Source: Vibrio galatheae (lineage in GTDB: Bacteria > Pseudomonadota > Gammaproteobacteria > Enterobacterales > Vibrionaceae). Taken from it: a stretch of DNA of 64,000 bases. Within the stretch, counting starts at the first letter, position 1. Each line of letters begins with the position of its first letter. The position numbers were made by a program, and so were the translations under genes. The notes below the pieces were generated by a model. It made no database searches and had not been told where the DNA came from. It saw only the letters and a list, made by a program, of their open reading frames with translations. The stretch spans positions 91,851 to 155,850 of the forward strand of contig NZ_JXXV01000005.1 in NCBI RefSeq assembly GCF_000967545.1, given 5' to 3'. Positions 53,468-62,340 of this stretch are shown piece after piece.

Positions 53468-54238
53468 TTACTGATTCGCGCTGTTGTTTTCTACCAAGCT
53501 ATTGCGTTTTTGCTGCTCTTCTAATTGGATGACTTCTTCATCCAACTCAGCAATTTTAGCTTTCATTAATTGATGACAATGCTCAGCAAGGGCGCGTGCG
53601 TCTTTTAGGTTGTAATGGGAAGTGTCGATTGGTGCGAGCATCTCGGTGATCACTATGCCGTTGTTGCGACGGTTAAGATGGATTTTGTTGTGTGTGGTGC
53701 TGACCACCATAGGTGTGATTGGCACGCCAGCTTCGATGGCCATACGAAAAGCGCCACTCTTAAATGGCAACAAGCCTCGTCCTTTACTGCGAGTGCCTTC
53801 TGGATACGCCCAAACGGAAAGGTTGCGCTGGTGAATCGCTTCGGCAACTTGTTTTATGGTGTCGCGTGCTTTGGACTTGTCTTCGCGGTTAATCAGAATA
53901 TTACCGGTAATCCAGTAAAGTTGACCAAAGAAGGGCACCCACAATAGTTCTTTCTTACCCAATGACACAGTACGCGGCCTGAGCATTCCTGGAGCAGTGA
54001 CAAAATCGAAGACACTCTGATGATTGGAAATATAGACGCTGTTGTTTGGTGTCGGTGCATGTTCTAGTCCACGTTGAATGATCTTCAGGCCGATCAGTTT
54101 GTGTAGTTGGCTAAACCAACGACAAAAGAAGTAGACGTGTTTGGGATTTCTTGGACTGAATAGACAGTAGATCAGCGCAAATAGCGTCATAAAAATAATA
54201 TAAACGGCGGCGGCTACAAGGCGGGCAATAGCTAACAC
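53468..54238 (-). CDS. plsC: 1-acyl-sn-glycerol-3-phosphate acyltransferase
   Basis: A 256-residue PlsC (E. coli 245). It adds the second acyl chain to lysophosphatidic acid, making phosphatidic acid at the inner membrane. The NHQSVFD motif has His73 and Asp78, the second is GNILINREDKSKA, and YPEGTRSKGRGLLPFKSGAF carries the phosphate-binding Glu-Gly. The N-terminus (IYCLFSPRNPKHV) lines up with E. coli PlsC when the GTG at 54238 is the start. AAGGAG lies six bases upstream of it, so the ATG at 54271 is rejected. The tail is a charged helix (KAKIAELDEEVIQLEEQQK). Confidence 0.94.
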   Translation of the reverse strand: MLAIARLVAAAVYIIFMTLFALIYCLFSPRNPKHVYFFCRWFSQLHKLIGLKIIQRGLEHAPTPNNSVYISNHQSVFDFVTAPGMLRPRTVSLGKKELLWVPFFGQLYWITGNILINREDKSKARDTIKQVAEAIHQRNLSVWAYPEGTRSKGRGLLPFKSGAFRMAIEAGVPITPMVVSTTHNKIHLNRRNNGIVITEMLAPIDTSHYNLKDARALAEHCHQLMKAKIAELDEEVIQLEEQQKRNSLVENNSANQ

Positions 54239-54446
54239 AACAGGCTCCTTTCTTTTCAAATCCACACACATGGCGAGTTGATAAAGTTAGAGTTTTCATT
54301 CTATTTAACCAAATTGCAACAATTTGTTTTTCATTCTCGAAGCGAGCGTTGTTTTTCTGTTTTTATCTAAACGTGTTGCCACTACTGAATCACATTGCGA
54401 TGAGGTGAATTGGAGAAGGTGTCTATTGGCAATGATAGCCGCAAGC

Positions 54447-54479
54447 AAAAACGCCAGCGCATGAGCGACTGGCGTTTTT
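54447..54479. terminator. Bidirectional terminator after the Sua5-type gene
   Basis: AAAAACGCCAG and CTGGCGTTTTT form eleven perfect pairs with a further CGC/GCG inside, around an ATGA loop. T runs are present on both strands; it serves the minus-strand gene ending at 54488. Confidence 0.9.
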
Positions 54480-54487
54480 ATCACAGT

Positions 54488-55447
54488 CTACAGTTTAGAC
54501 TGTGCTCGGTTTAAGCGATCATGGACGGCAAGCCAGTCGTCGCTGATTGGTGGACGCTCGACCCAAATCTCATTGCAGCCCCATTGATCAGCTTCGTCGA
54601 GCGCGCGATAGAGATCATGTGAATAGCGGGACACATCATTTGGCATCCGCTTTGATTTAAAGTTTCGCGTATCAATCTCTGACATGTGTAAGCAGGCGAT
54701 ATTTGTTTCTTGTACCCGTTCAATATCAGACAAATCAACCAAGCGGACTTTAGTGTTGGGTTGATAGTGACTGGTGACATTGCCAGGGACGGCAACCGTA
54801 TGTGCTTTCGGGGACAGTACTTCTTCGCCTAAGGTTGCAGCAAGTTGCGCAGCGGTAACTGGGCCACTACGCAAAATGCGAAACGGTTTTTGAGTCAGAT
54901 CGATAATGGTGGACTCTAAGCCGTGAGCGCAGTCACCACCGTCAAGTACTGCCGCAATTTTACCACCTAGTGATTTAATCACATGCTGCGCAGACGTTGG
55001 GCTGAGCTTTTTGTATGGGTTGGCTGATGGCGCTGCGACAGCCATTCCTGATGATTTTATCAGCGTGGCGAAAACATCATGTGCCGGCATACGAATACCT
55101 ATGGTGTCCAATCCGCCCGTGACTACTGGCGTAGCTTGATCTGCTTTATCGAGTAATAAAGTGACCGGACCTGGCCAGAATGCGTCGGCAATTGTGTAGG
55201 CTTGCTGAGGGATGTTTTTTGCCCAGTCAGACAGTTGTTCTACATCACCAATATGAACGATCAATGGATGATCGGCAGGGCGTCCTTTCGCGGCAAAGAT
55301 TTTTTTTACCGCTTCTGGGTTTGACGCATCCGCAGCAAGTCCGTAAACCGTTTCGGTCGGGATAGCAACAAGTTCGCCAGACGCGAGAATCGTTTTCGCT
55401 TGTTCGATATCGTTGTTGTCACTTGCCAAAAGGTGTTGCGTTTTCAA
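54488..55447 (-). CDS. Threonylcarbamoyl-AMP synthase, Sua5 type
   Basis: A 319-residue protein with a YrdC domain (about 15-205; KR- and ST-rich nucleotide site, PTETVYGLAADASNPEAVKKI, KGRPADHPLIVHI, APSANPYKKLSPTSA) and a C-terminal Sua5 domain (about 225-319). It makes threonylcarbamoyl-AMP from threonine, bicarbonate and ATP for t6A37 of tRNA. The bacterial short form TsaC has only the first domain, so this is the longer Sua5 form. I use the TTG at 55447 with GAGGA upstream; an ATG at 55471 has no ribosome-binding site. With tcdA it is one of two t6A-pathway genes in the window, though not linked. Confidence 0.9.
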   Translation of the reverse strand: MKTQHLLASDNNDIEQAKTILASGELVAIPTETVYGLAADASNPEAVKKIFAAKGRPADHPLIVHIGDVEQLSDWAKNIPQQAYTIADAFWPGPVTLLLDKADQATPVVTGGLDTIGIRMPAHDVFATLIKSSGMAVAAPSANPYKKLSPTSAQHVIKSLGGKIAAVLDGGDCAHGLESTIIDLTQKPFRILRSGPVTAAQLAATLGEEVLSPKAHTVAVPGNVTSHYQPNTKVRLVDLSDIERVQETNIACLHMSEIDTRNFKSKRMPNDVSRYSHDLYRALDEADQWGCNEIWVERPPISDDWLAVHDRLNRAQSKL

Positions 55448-55642
55448 TGTCTCTTCCTCAATCAACCACATAGGTTAAAAAACTAGCCGGCTATTTTAAC
55501 CATGTTTCACAAAGTTTCGACGTTTATTTGAGAATGAAATGTATCTATCGATAATATTTTTCTTTATAAGTCGATCTTTCAATCGCTTATTGGCAATAAT
55601 AACCAGAGTACTAGTAGAGAGCAGAGAGACAGGAGGCGTAGC

Positions 55643-56866
55643 GTGAGATTGGAATACGATTACATCGTTGTCGGAGGTGGAATCGTCGGTGTATCGACCG
55701 CGTGGCAATTGCAAATGCGCCATCCTCATCGTTCTATTCTACTGCTCGAAAAAGAGTCTCAATTGGCGTGTCACCAGACCGGGCATAACAGTGGGGTAAT
55801 TCATGCGGGCGTTTATTATGCGCCTGGCAGTCTCAAAGCGCAGTTGTGTAAAGCTGGGGTCGAGGCAACGGTTAATTTTTGTCATCAACATGGCATTAAA
55901 GTCGATAATTGTGGAAAGCTGTTAGTGGCAACAACGCCACTTGAAGTCGAGCGCATGCAAGCGCTCTATACTCGTTGTGAACAAAATGGCCTAGCTGTTG
56001 AACTGATCGATCAGCAAGAGCTGAAAAAACGCGAGCCAAATATCGTGGGTTTAGGGGCCATCGCTGTCGCTGAAACCAGTATTGTCGACTACCGCCAAGT
56101 AACGAAGGCAATGGCCGATGAATTTCGCTTATTGGGCGGCCAAGTTCTGCTCGAATCTGAGGTGGAGGCGTTAAAAGAAACGCTTGATGGCGTTGAAGTG
56201 TCCGTGGCTAACGGACAGGTTAAGCGCCTATTTCATGCTCAGTTACTGCTGGTATGTTCTGGTTTAATGGCAGACCGTTTGACTCGTATGATGGGAATAG
56301 AGACCGATTTTCAGATCATTCCCTACCGAGGTGAGTATTACCGACTCCCGGCAGAGCACAACGATATCGTCAATCATTTGATTTATCCGATTCCAGATCC
56401 CGAACTGCCATTTCTTGGTGTTCACCTTACTCGAATGATTGACGGCAGTGTGACGGTAGGGCCAAATGCGGTTCAGGGCTGGAAGCGTGAAGGTTATGGG
56501 CGTGTTAATTTCAGTTTCGGTGATGTGGCCGAGATGCTTGCTTTCAGCGGTTTTTGGAAAGTCACCGCCAAACACTTTAAAACGGGATTGCTTGAAGCGA
56601 AAAACTCTTGGTTTAAGTCCGGCTATCTCAAGTTGGTCAATAAATACTGCCCTAAAGTGCAGCTTGAAGATCTTACGCCTTATCCGGCTGGAATTCGTGC
56701 TCAGGCGGTGCTGAAAGATGGTACGCTGGTTCACGACTTTTTATTTGCTGAGAGTCCACGCAGTTTGCATGTTTGCAATGCGCCATCGCCCGCCGCAACT
56801 TCTGCAATTCCAATCGGCAACTACATTTGCGATAAGATTGAAACAAAATTAGCCAAAAAAGTATGA
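55643..56866 (+). CDS. lhgO: L-2-hydroxyglutarate dehydrogenase/oxidase
   Basis: A 407-residue FAD enzyme (E. coli LhgO 422). It oxidises L-2-hydroxyglutarate to 2-oxoglutarate and sends electrons to the quinone pool. The N-terminal FAD motif is IVVGGGIVGVSTAWQL (about residues 8-23), followed by the strongly conserved CHQTGHNSGVIHAGVYYAPG, EYYRLPAEHNDIVNHLIYPI and CNAPSPAATSAIPIG. The start is GTG at 55643 with a full AGGAGG nine bases earlier. E. coli LhgO is part of glutarate catabolism; no csiD or gab gene is nearby here. Confidence 0.95.
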   Translation: MRLEYDYIVVGGGIVGVSTAWQLQMRHPHRSILLLEKESQLACHQTGHNSGVIHAGVYYAPGSLKAQLCKAGVEATVNFCHQHGIKVDNCGKLLVATTPLEVERMQALYTRCEQNGLAVELIDQQELKKREPNIVGLGAIAVAETSIVDYRQVTKAMADEFRLLGGQVLLESEVEALKETLDGVEVSVANGQVKRLFHAQLLLVCSGLMADRLTRMMGIETDFQIIPYRGEYYRLPAEHNDIVNHLIYPIPDPELPFLGVHLTRMIDGSVTVGPNAVQGWKREGYGRVNFSFGDVAEMLAFSGFWKVTAKHFKTGLLEAKNSWFKSGYLKLVNKYCPKVQLEDLTPYPAGIRAQAVLKDGTLVHDFLFAESPRSLHVCNAPSPAATSAIPIGNYICDKIETKLAKKV

Positions 56867-57203
56867 GTTAGTTTCAGTTGTCATAAAAACTTCACATTTC
56901 TATTTTGAATGGAGAGTTGAGATGACTCGACGACCTAAGGTTATGATATTCCCCCATTCATACTTTCGTACTAACCCTAGACCTAAACTTTTGAACTAAA
57001 CCTCAATGATCCGCGCCAGCCTCTTTCAAACGCAGTTCAAGCATCTGAGCTTGTGATTTTTTAATCCTAATCAACAGCCTAGCTCAGCTCGAACTCGGCC
57101 TGCTCCCAAAGCCCCCATGTTTTGTTACTCCTTAGCTGAAATTTACATACCACCCACTATTGACCAAACTGTTAGTAGTGGGGTTTCAGGACTGGAGGCC
57201 ATG
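56867..57203. other. Gap between lhgO and the protease gene
   Basis: This 337-bp stretch contains no gene I can support. The protease frame is open back to 57117, but that part is not signal-peptide-like. No terminator, repeat or clear promoter is visible. Confidence 0.4.
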
Positions 57204-59519
57204 ATGCTAGACAGAAAAAACATTAGCGTGCAATTGAAATGGGCTGTTTGGGGTTGCGTACTTTCGTTGCCATGGCAAGCTTTAGCACAAGATTTGACCA
57301 CTGACACGGTCAGGCCGGGAACTGTAATTTATAAGATCAGTGCCAATGCTACGCAGAGTGATTTAAAAGGACTCAATGCCCTGCTCAAAAGCCACGGCTT
57401 GGTTTCGGAGCGAACACTCGACGGCAGCCAGATTGTTATTGCAACGTTCGAGCATCATGGGCGCGAAAAAGCAATCGCGAAGATTTTGGACAAGAGTGGT
57501 TATGTTGAATTTGCAGAGCCCGATTTTGCTCTTGAGCCCACTCTCGCGCCCGACGATCCTCTCTTGAGCTATCAGTGGCACCATAATAGTGTCAACAGTC
57601 GTCAGGCTTGGGATCTTACTACCGGAAACAGCTCGGTATTGGTAGCAGTGTGTGATACTGGATTTGATGTGAATCATCCTGATTTAGAGCCAAACTTGCG
57701 CATAGATCTCGCGTTTAACGCTCAGGATGGAACAGATTATATCTTTGACGCGAATGGTCACGGTACTGGTAGTGCTGGTACTTTAGGGGCTGTTGGTAAT
57801 AATAGTATCGGTGTGGTTGGTGCAAACTGGGATGTGGATATAATCCCAGTACGAATTGCGATTAGCGACCAAAATAGTTCCGCTTATATTTCGACAATGG
57901 CAACTTGTATTGAATATGCCGCTAACAACGGTGCTCGGGTGGTTAACCTCAGCTACGGAGGCATTCAATATTCAACGATAGATGCTGCTGCTCAGTACTT
58001 AAGAGCAAGAAATGGCTTGTTGTTCATGTCTGCGGGGAATAGTGGTGAAGAGCACGCGGGTTATCCTGACTACGTTAGCTTGGTAGGGGTTGGAGCGACG
58101 GATCGTAATGATGCCAAAGCCAGTTTTTCAAGTTGGGGGGCCTATGTTGATGTGACTGCTCCTGGGGTTGATATCGCAACGACTTACCCAGATAACCAAT
58201 ACGTTTACTATAGCGGTACGTCATTTTCTTCCCCGTTAACAGCGGGTATTGCGGCACTCATGGTGGCGGCAAACCCTACAATAACCCCAGATGAAATTGA
58301 AAATGGATTGTTTTCCACTGCGGTTGATATTGGCGCAGTAGGTGATGACAACGTATTTGGACATGGGTTAGTTGATGCGTTTGCAGCGGTTAGCTACGCT
58401 CAGAACTTAGGTAACTTTTCCCCTCCTGTTGCAAATCTGGTTGTTAGTAGTAATTCGGTATCATTTGGCACCGTGATAAGTTTTGACGCAACTGGCTCAA
58501 GTGACTCTGATGGCAGTATCACTTCGTACCATTGGAATTTTGGCGATGGCAGTTCGTCAAACAACTCAATGGAGAGCCACACCTACTCCGCTGCGGGCAG
58601 TTATCAGGTGAGTTTAACGGTTACGGATAACGACGGATTATCAGACTCAGAAACAACGACAATTCAAGTGACTAATGCGCTGCCGACACCGGTAATCAGC
58701 ATCACTGGTTCGCAAAGCAGCTACGCCGTGAACGAACTTGTCTCTTTTGTTGGAGCAGGTTCTTCAGACTCTGATGGGTATATTACTAGCTATGAGTGGG
58801 ACTTTGGCAATGGTGATGGTAGTGATTTAATCGATGTGGACTACTCCTATCCTTCTGCTGGGAACTATATTGTCACGCTCACCGTGACCGACAATGCTGG
58901 AGCATCAAACAGTAGCAATGTTACAGTTTCAGTTATTGACCCTTATGTACTTGTTGCACCCAGCAATTTAGCTGCGACGGTGGATGGTTTGCAAGTGACA
59001 CTCACATGGCAAGATAATAGCTTGAGCGAAACAAACTATATTGTCGAGCGTGGTGGGAAACGGAGAGGTAAGGTCACGTTTGAGCCAATTGCGACACTTG
59101 ATATGAATACGACGAGTTACGCTGAAACGGTTGAGCCAGGGGACTACACTTACCGAGTTACGGTTATCAATGTCTCACAACAGCTAAGTTCTGACACATT
59201 GAAAGTTACGGTGGACTCTGCGGCAAATCCAGACCCAGGTTCGGTAGCGGCACCGAGCAATTTGCAACTATCCAGTTCTGGAAACCAAGTCACTCTCACT
59301 TGGACAGATAACGCCAACGCAGAGCGTTTTGAGGTTGAGCGTGGCGTAAAAGCTAAAGGGCAGTTTGATTTTGCAAAGATTGCTGATGCGGCTAGCTCTA
59401 CTTATATAGACTCCAGTTTTGGCGATTTGCAGAGTGGCAACTATGGCTACCGAGTAAAAGCCTTCAAGGGAACTGGAGAATCGAACTACAGTAATATCGT
59501 TGAAATTCGTAAGAAATAG
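57204..59519 (+). CDS. Secreted subtilisin-like serine protease with PKD and FN3 domains
   Basis: A 771-residue secreted S8 protease. The signal peptide ends near residue 28 (CVLSLPWQALA). Residues about 36-112 look like an I9-type propeptide. The catalytic domain has Asp151 (VAVCDTGFD), His186 (GHGTGSAG), Asn279 (MSAGNSG) and Ser340 (SGTSFSSPL), all intact. Two PKD domains follow (about 400-485 and 490-575; YHWNFGDGSS and YEWDFGNGDGS), then two FN3-like domains (about 580-770) that each carry an ERG(G/V)K repeat. PKD and FN3 domains often bind polysaccharides or proteins. The ATG at 57204 is chosen, with GGAGG five bases upstream; the frame from 57117 adds residues before the signal. A terminator follows. 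Confidence 0.93.
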   Translation: MLDRKNISVQLKWAVWGCVLSLPWQALAQDLTTDTVRPGTVIYKISANATQSDLKGLNALLKSHGLVSERTLDGSQIVIATFEHHGREKAIAKILDKSGYVEFAEPDFALEPTLAPDDPLLSYQWHHNSVNSRQAWDLTTGNSSVLVAVCDTGFDVNHPDLEPNLRIDLAFNAQDGTDYIFDANGHGTGSAGTLGAVGNNSIGVVGANWDVDIIPVRIAISDQNSSAYISTMATCIEYAANNGARVVNLSYGGIQYSTIDAAAQYLRARNGLLFMSAGNSGEEHAGYPDYVSLVGVGATDRNDAKASFSSWGAYVDVTAPGVDIATTYPDNQYVYYSGTSFSSPLTAGIAALMVAANPTITPDEIENGLFSTAVDIGAVGDDNVFGHGLVDAFAAVSYAQNLGNFSPPVANLVVSSNSVSFGTVISFDATGSSDSDGSITSYHWNFGDGSSSNNSMESHTYSAAGSYQVSLTVTDNDGLSDSETTTIQVTNALPTPVISITGSQSSYAVNELVSFVGAGSSDSDGYITSYEWDFGNGDGSDLIDVDYSYPSAGNYIVTLTVTDNAGASNSSNVTVSVIDPYVLVAPSNLAATVDGLQVTLTWQDNSLSETNYIVERGGKRRGKVTFEPIATLDMNTTSYAETVEPGDYTYRVTVINVSQQLSSDTLKVTVDSAANPDPGSVAAPSNLQLSSSGNQVTLTWTDNANAERFEVERGVKAKGQFDFAKIADAASSTYIDSSFGDLQSGNYGYRVKAFKGTGESNYSNIVEIRKK

Positions 59520-59534
59520 ACAGGGAAAGTAATG

Positions 59535-59567
59535 AAAGAGCTGACCGTAGGGCTGGCTCTTTTGTTT
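59535..59567 (+). terminator. Terminator after the protease gene
   Basis: AAAGAGC and GCTCTTT form seven perfect pairs with an inner CC/GG, followed by TGTTTC. It lies 15 bases after the stop, between convergent genes. Confidence 0.75.
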
Positions 59568-59579
59568 CTAGTGCGGCAT

Positions 59580-60002
59580 TCATTTAATCGGTTCTACAAA
59601 AGGCTTCAATTCCACTACATTCCCTTCAGGGTCTTCAATATAGAGGGACCGACCGTATCCCTGTGCTCCGTATCGCTCTGCAAACTCGGATGTTTTTATC
59701 TGGTATTTCTCCAAATAGGCAATGAGTTGAGGTTCATCAAAAGCGCTTACTTGCAGACAGAAGTGATCAAGGTTGCGGCCATTTTGTTGCGGGGCTTTTC
59801 CGCCGAGTTTTCCTAACTCACTCTCAACGGTCACGATATCAATCAAAGCGTTACCCGCTCTAAGTTGAGTTAAGCCAAGCTCTTGTTTTTCACGTTCAAT
59901 GGAGCAGCCCAATATATCGCGATAAAATTGCAGCATCTTATCGAGTTGACTGGTGCGCAGTACCACATGATCAAGCGCAACGATCTTAATTGGGTTTTCC
60001 AT
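59580..60002 (-). CDS. VOC-family (glyoxalase/bleomycin-resistance type) protein
   Basis: A 140-residue single-domain VOC protein with two beta-alpha-beta-beta-beta halves: LDHVVLRTSQLDKMLQFYRD and NLDHFCLQVSAF. The metal-ligand positions include His in LDHV, His in LDHF and Glu in VVELKPF. The family covers glyoxalase, dioxygenases and antibiotic-binding proteins; the stretch IEDPEGNVVELKPF is general for small VOC enzymes. The substrate is not evident. It is convergent with the protease gene, and its start is about 130 bp from the BCCT gene end. Confidence 0.85.
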   Translation of the reverse strand: MENPIKIVALDHVVLRTSQLDKMLQFYRDILGCSIEREKQELGLTQLRAGNALIDIVTVESELGKLGGKAPQQNGRNLDHFCLQVSAFDEPQLIAYLEKYQIKTSEFAERYGAQGYGRSLYIEDPEGNVVELKPFVEPIK

Positions 60003-60079
60003 AAAATAACTCTCCCTTACTCTTTCTAGTTAGTATACGCAGTTGTGCTTTTTACGATCCTATTTCCCCCTAATTTAAT

Positions 60080-60111
60080 AAACAAAATGGGCGCTTAAAT
60101 AAGCGCCCATT
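60080..60111 (-). terminator. Rho-independent terminator after the BCCT gene
   Basis: AATGGGCGCTTA and TAAGCGCCCATT form twelve perfect pairs around two bases, followed on the minus strand by TTGTTTATT. It lies 23 bases beyond the stop. Confidence 0.9.
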
Positions 60112-60134
60112 GGGTGTGATTTCTGTTGTTAAAC

Positions 60135-61739
60135 CTAAACCGAGGCTTGTTTTGCCGATGTTTGGTAAACGGGAAGCTCAGTCCGTAATCCTTTGATTAA
60201 GCTGACACACATGACGAGCAGAACCAAAGTGAAGGGTAGACCTGTTGCGACTACTCCTGACTGCAATGCTTGCAGCGCTTCTTTACCACCGATCCAAAGC
60301 ATGACTGCCGCAATGGAACCTTCAATGCATGCCCAGAAAATTCGCTGCGGGATTGGAGCGTCGATCTTACCGCCGGATGTGATGCTGTCTATGACTAATG
60401 AGCCAGAGTCAGATGAGGTAATAAAGAAGATCAAGACCAATCCAATCGACAACACCGAGACAATCGAGCTATACGGTAACGCGTCGTAAACATGGAAAAG
60501 GGTCAATGAGATGTCTGTTAGACCATTTGCTCCTAGCTCTCCAACTTTATTGACCACTTGATCGATAGCGATACCACCAAATACTGACATCCAGATTAAT
60601 GTCACAAGCGTTGGAATAGCAATAACGGCAATGATGAACTCGCGAACTGTGCGACCTTTAGATACGCGCGCTATAAACATACCGACGAATGGTGACCAAG
60701 ACACCCACCATGCCCAGTAAAAGACTGTCCAGCCGTGCATCCAAGCGGAGTCTTCACGTCCATGTGGGTTGCTGAGTGGAATGATGTGCTGTGCATAAGC
60801 GATCATGCTATCCACAATAGAAGGCAATGCAATGTCGTAGCTGATGAAAACAATAAATGTGAGCAGAACAAAAGCCGCTGCCATATTGACGTTACTGAGT
60901 AGCTTAACGCCACCGTCGATACCACGAATAACTGACAGGATGGCAATAAAGGTCACAAACGCGATCACACCCATTTGCATACCTGCGCCGCCGTCTAAAC
61001 CAAATACATGGTTGATACCGCTGGTGGCTTGCTGGGCACCGAGGCCCAGTGAGGTCGCCAAACCGAATAGCGTCGAGAGTACAGCTAGAATATCAATAAT
61101 GTGTCCCGTCCAGCCCCAAGCGCGATCACCGATGATAGGGTAAAAAGCAGAACGCAGAGAAAGTGGTAAGCCTTTGTTGAAAGCGAAAAAGGCCAAAGAG
61201 AGAGCGACGATGGCGTAAATCGCCCAGCCATGAATGCCCCAGTGGAACATGGTGGCTCCCATCGCTAGCGATTTTGCTTGTTCAGTATACGGCTCTACAT
61301 TCAGCGGGGTTCCCCACCAATCGGTATAGTAAGCGGTCGGCTCGGCAACACTCCAGAACAACAAACCAATTCCCATACCAGCAGCGAACAGCATTGAAAG
61401 CCAAGACAGGGTTGAATGCTCGGCTCGCGCATCTTTGCCACCAATGCGAATTTTACCTAAAGGTGATAGCAGCAGGCCGAGTGCAAAAACAATAAAAAAG
61501 TTGGCTGACCACATAAAGAAGAGGTCAAAATCAGCCATGATACTGTTTCGTAAACCGTTTAGCGCATCGCGAGCGGTGGCTGGATCAACGAGAAGGAGTG
61601 AAAGAAGGCAAAGTATTATAAGTCCAGCACTAATCCCAAATACGGGATTGTGGATATCGAAGCCCCACTTTTGTACGTTGTCTTGCCCAACTTGATAATC
61701 TGTGGTGTCGATACTGTATTTTTTTAACGCATTATCCAT
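60135..61739 (-). CDS. BCCT-family betaine/carnitine/choline transporter
   Basis: A 534-residue sodium- or proton-coupled transporter with twelve hydrophobic segments. The family box FYWAWWVSWSPFVGMFIARV (near residue 335) provides the tryptophan cage for quaternary-amine substrates. The stretch AAGMGIGLLFWSVAEP near residue 120 is the GMGIG sodium-site type found in BetP. Substrates are glycine betaine, choline, carnitine or DMSP, and in marine vibrios they serve osmoprotection. The C-terminal tail is short, unlike BetP's long osmosensor tail. No betI or bet genes are near, so a catabolic role is not indicated. Confidence 0.92.
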   Translation of the reverse strand: MDNALKKYSIDTTDYQVGQDNVQKWGFDIHNPVFGISAGLIILCLLSLLLVDPATARDALNGLRNSIMADFDLFFMWSANFFIVFALGLLLSPLGKIRIGGKDARAEHSTLSWLSMLFAAGMGIGLLFWSVAEPTAYYTDWWGTPLNVEPYTEQAKSLAMGATMFHWGIHGWAIYAIVALSLAFFAFNKGLPLSLRSAFYPIIGDRAWGWTGHIIDILAVLSTLFGLATSLGLGAQQATSGINHVFGLDGGAGMQMGVIAFVTFIAILSVIRGIDGGVKLLSNVNMAAAFVLLTFIVFISYDIALPSIVDSMIAYAQHIIPLSNPHGREDSAWMHGWTVFYWAWWVSWSPFVGMFIARVSKGRTVREFIIAVIAIPTLVTLIWMSVFGGIAIDQVVNKVGELGANGLTDISLTLFHVYDALPYSSIVSVLSIGLVLIFFITSSDSGSLVIDSITSGGKIDAPIPQRIFWACIEGSIAAVMLWIGGKEALQALQSGVVATGLPFTLVLLVMCVSLIKGLRTELPVYQTSAKQASV

Positions 61740-62340
61740 AAATACAAAGTTTACGCTTTTATAATGTGCTTATCTTTTTCAAGAAAAACACTAAAACCGC
61801 CCTCCATTTTGTTTGAGTTCAAATTAATATTTCCGGGCAATTTAAAGTATTTTGTGACTTAAATCAAATTTATTGGGGTTTTGTTACTTTTGTGATTGGA
61901 TTTATTGTTTGTTCATTAATGTTTTGAGTTCGAAATTATATGTGGCAGAGAAGAAAAATAAACCTCCCTTTAAGTATGATTTTTAGCTTGGGAACGACTT
62001 TCATAAAGCGCACATCGCGCTAACGTTTTACTGACATTGTTGACAACGTGTCGGCTTTATTCCATCCGGTGGTTAAGCGATTGCCTATACTTGCAGCGCT
62101 GAAACGATGACCCTATTCAATACGCTCAGATACAAATTGCTAACCCGATGGAACAAGTGGCAGAAATTACACTTGAGCCAACAAGTGAGTATCAGCACAA
62201 CGTTATCTAATTAGAAATGTTGAAAACAACAGTGGCCTAGTCGCAAGGTAGTAAACTCGCACTAAGCCACGCGTCTGTTTGTTACTTGTTGCTGCTAGAA
62301 ATAGTGATGGATTTGGGCAGCATCAGGTATTTAGCGTCAA
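61740..62340. other. 600-bp region without an intact gene, with a short coding-like remnant
   Basis: No intact gene is seen. A short open stretch at 62103-62210 is listed separately. GTGGCctAGT and ACTaaGCCAC (62232-62272) pair with one mismatch. The first part (61740-61980) is AT-rich and probably holds the BCCT promoter, but no clear -35/-10 pair is visible. Confidence 0.5.
62103..62210 (+). pseudogene. Possible gene remnant, about 35 codons
   Basis: An open stretch just after a stop codon reads DDPIQYAQIQIANPMEQVAE and continues to ITLEPTSEYQHNVI before the stop. It has a protein-like composition but no start with a ribosome-binding site. I do not recognise the parent. It may be the broken end of a lost gene or chance. 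Confidence 0.25.

Noticed and set aside
56264..56734. 156-residue minus-strand frame in lhgO
   Set aside because: It lies wholly within a highly conserved lhgO coding region.
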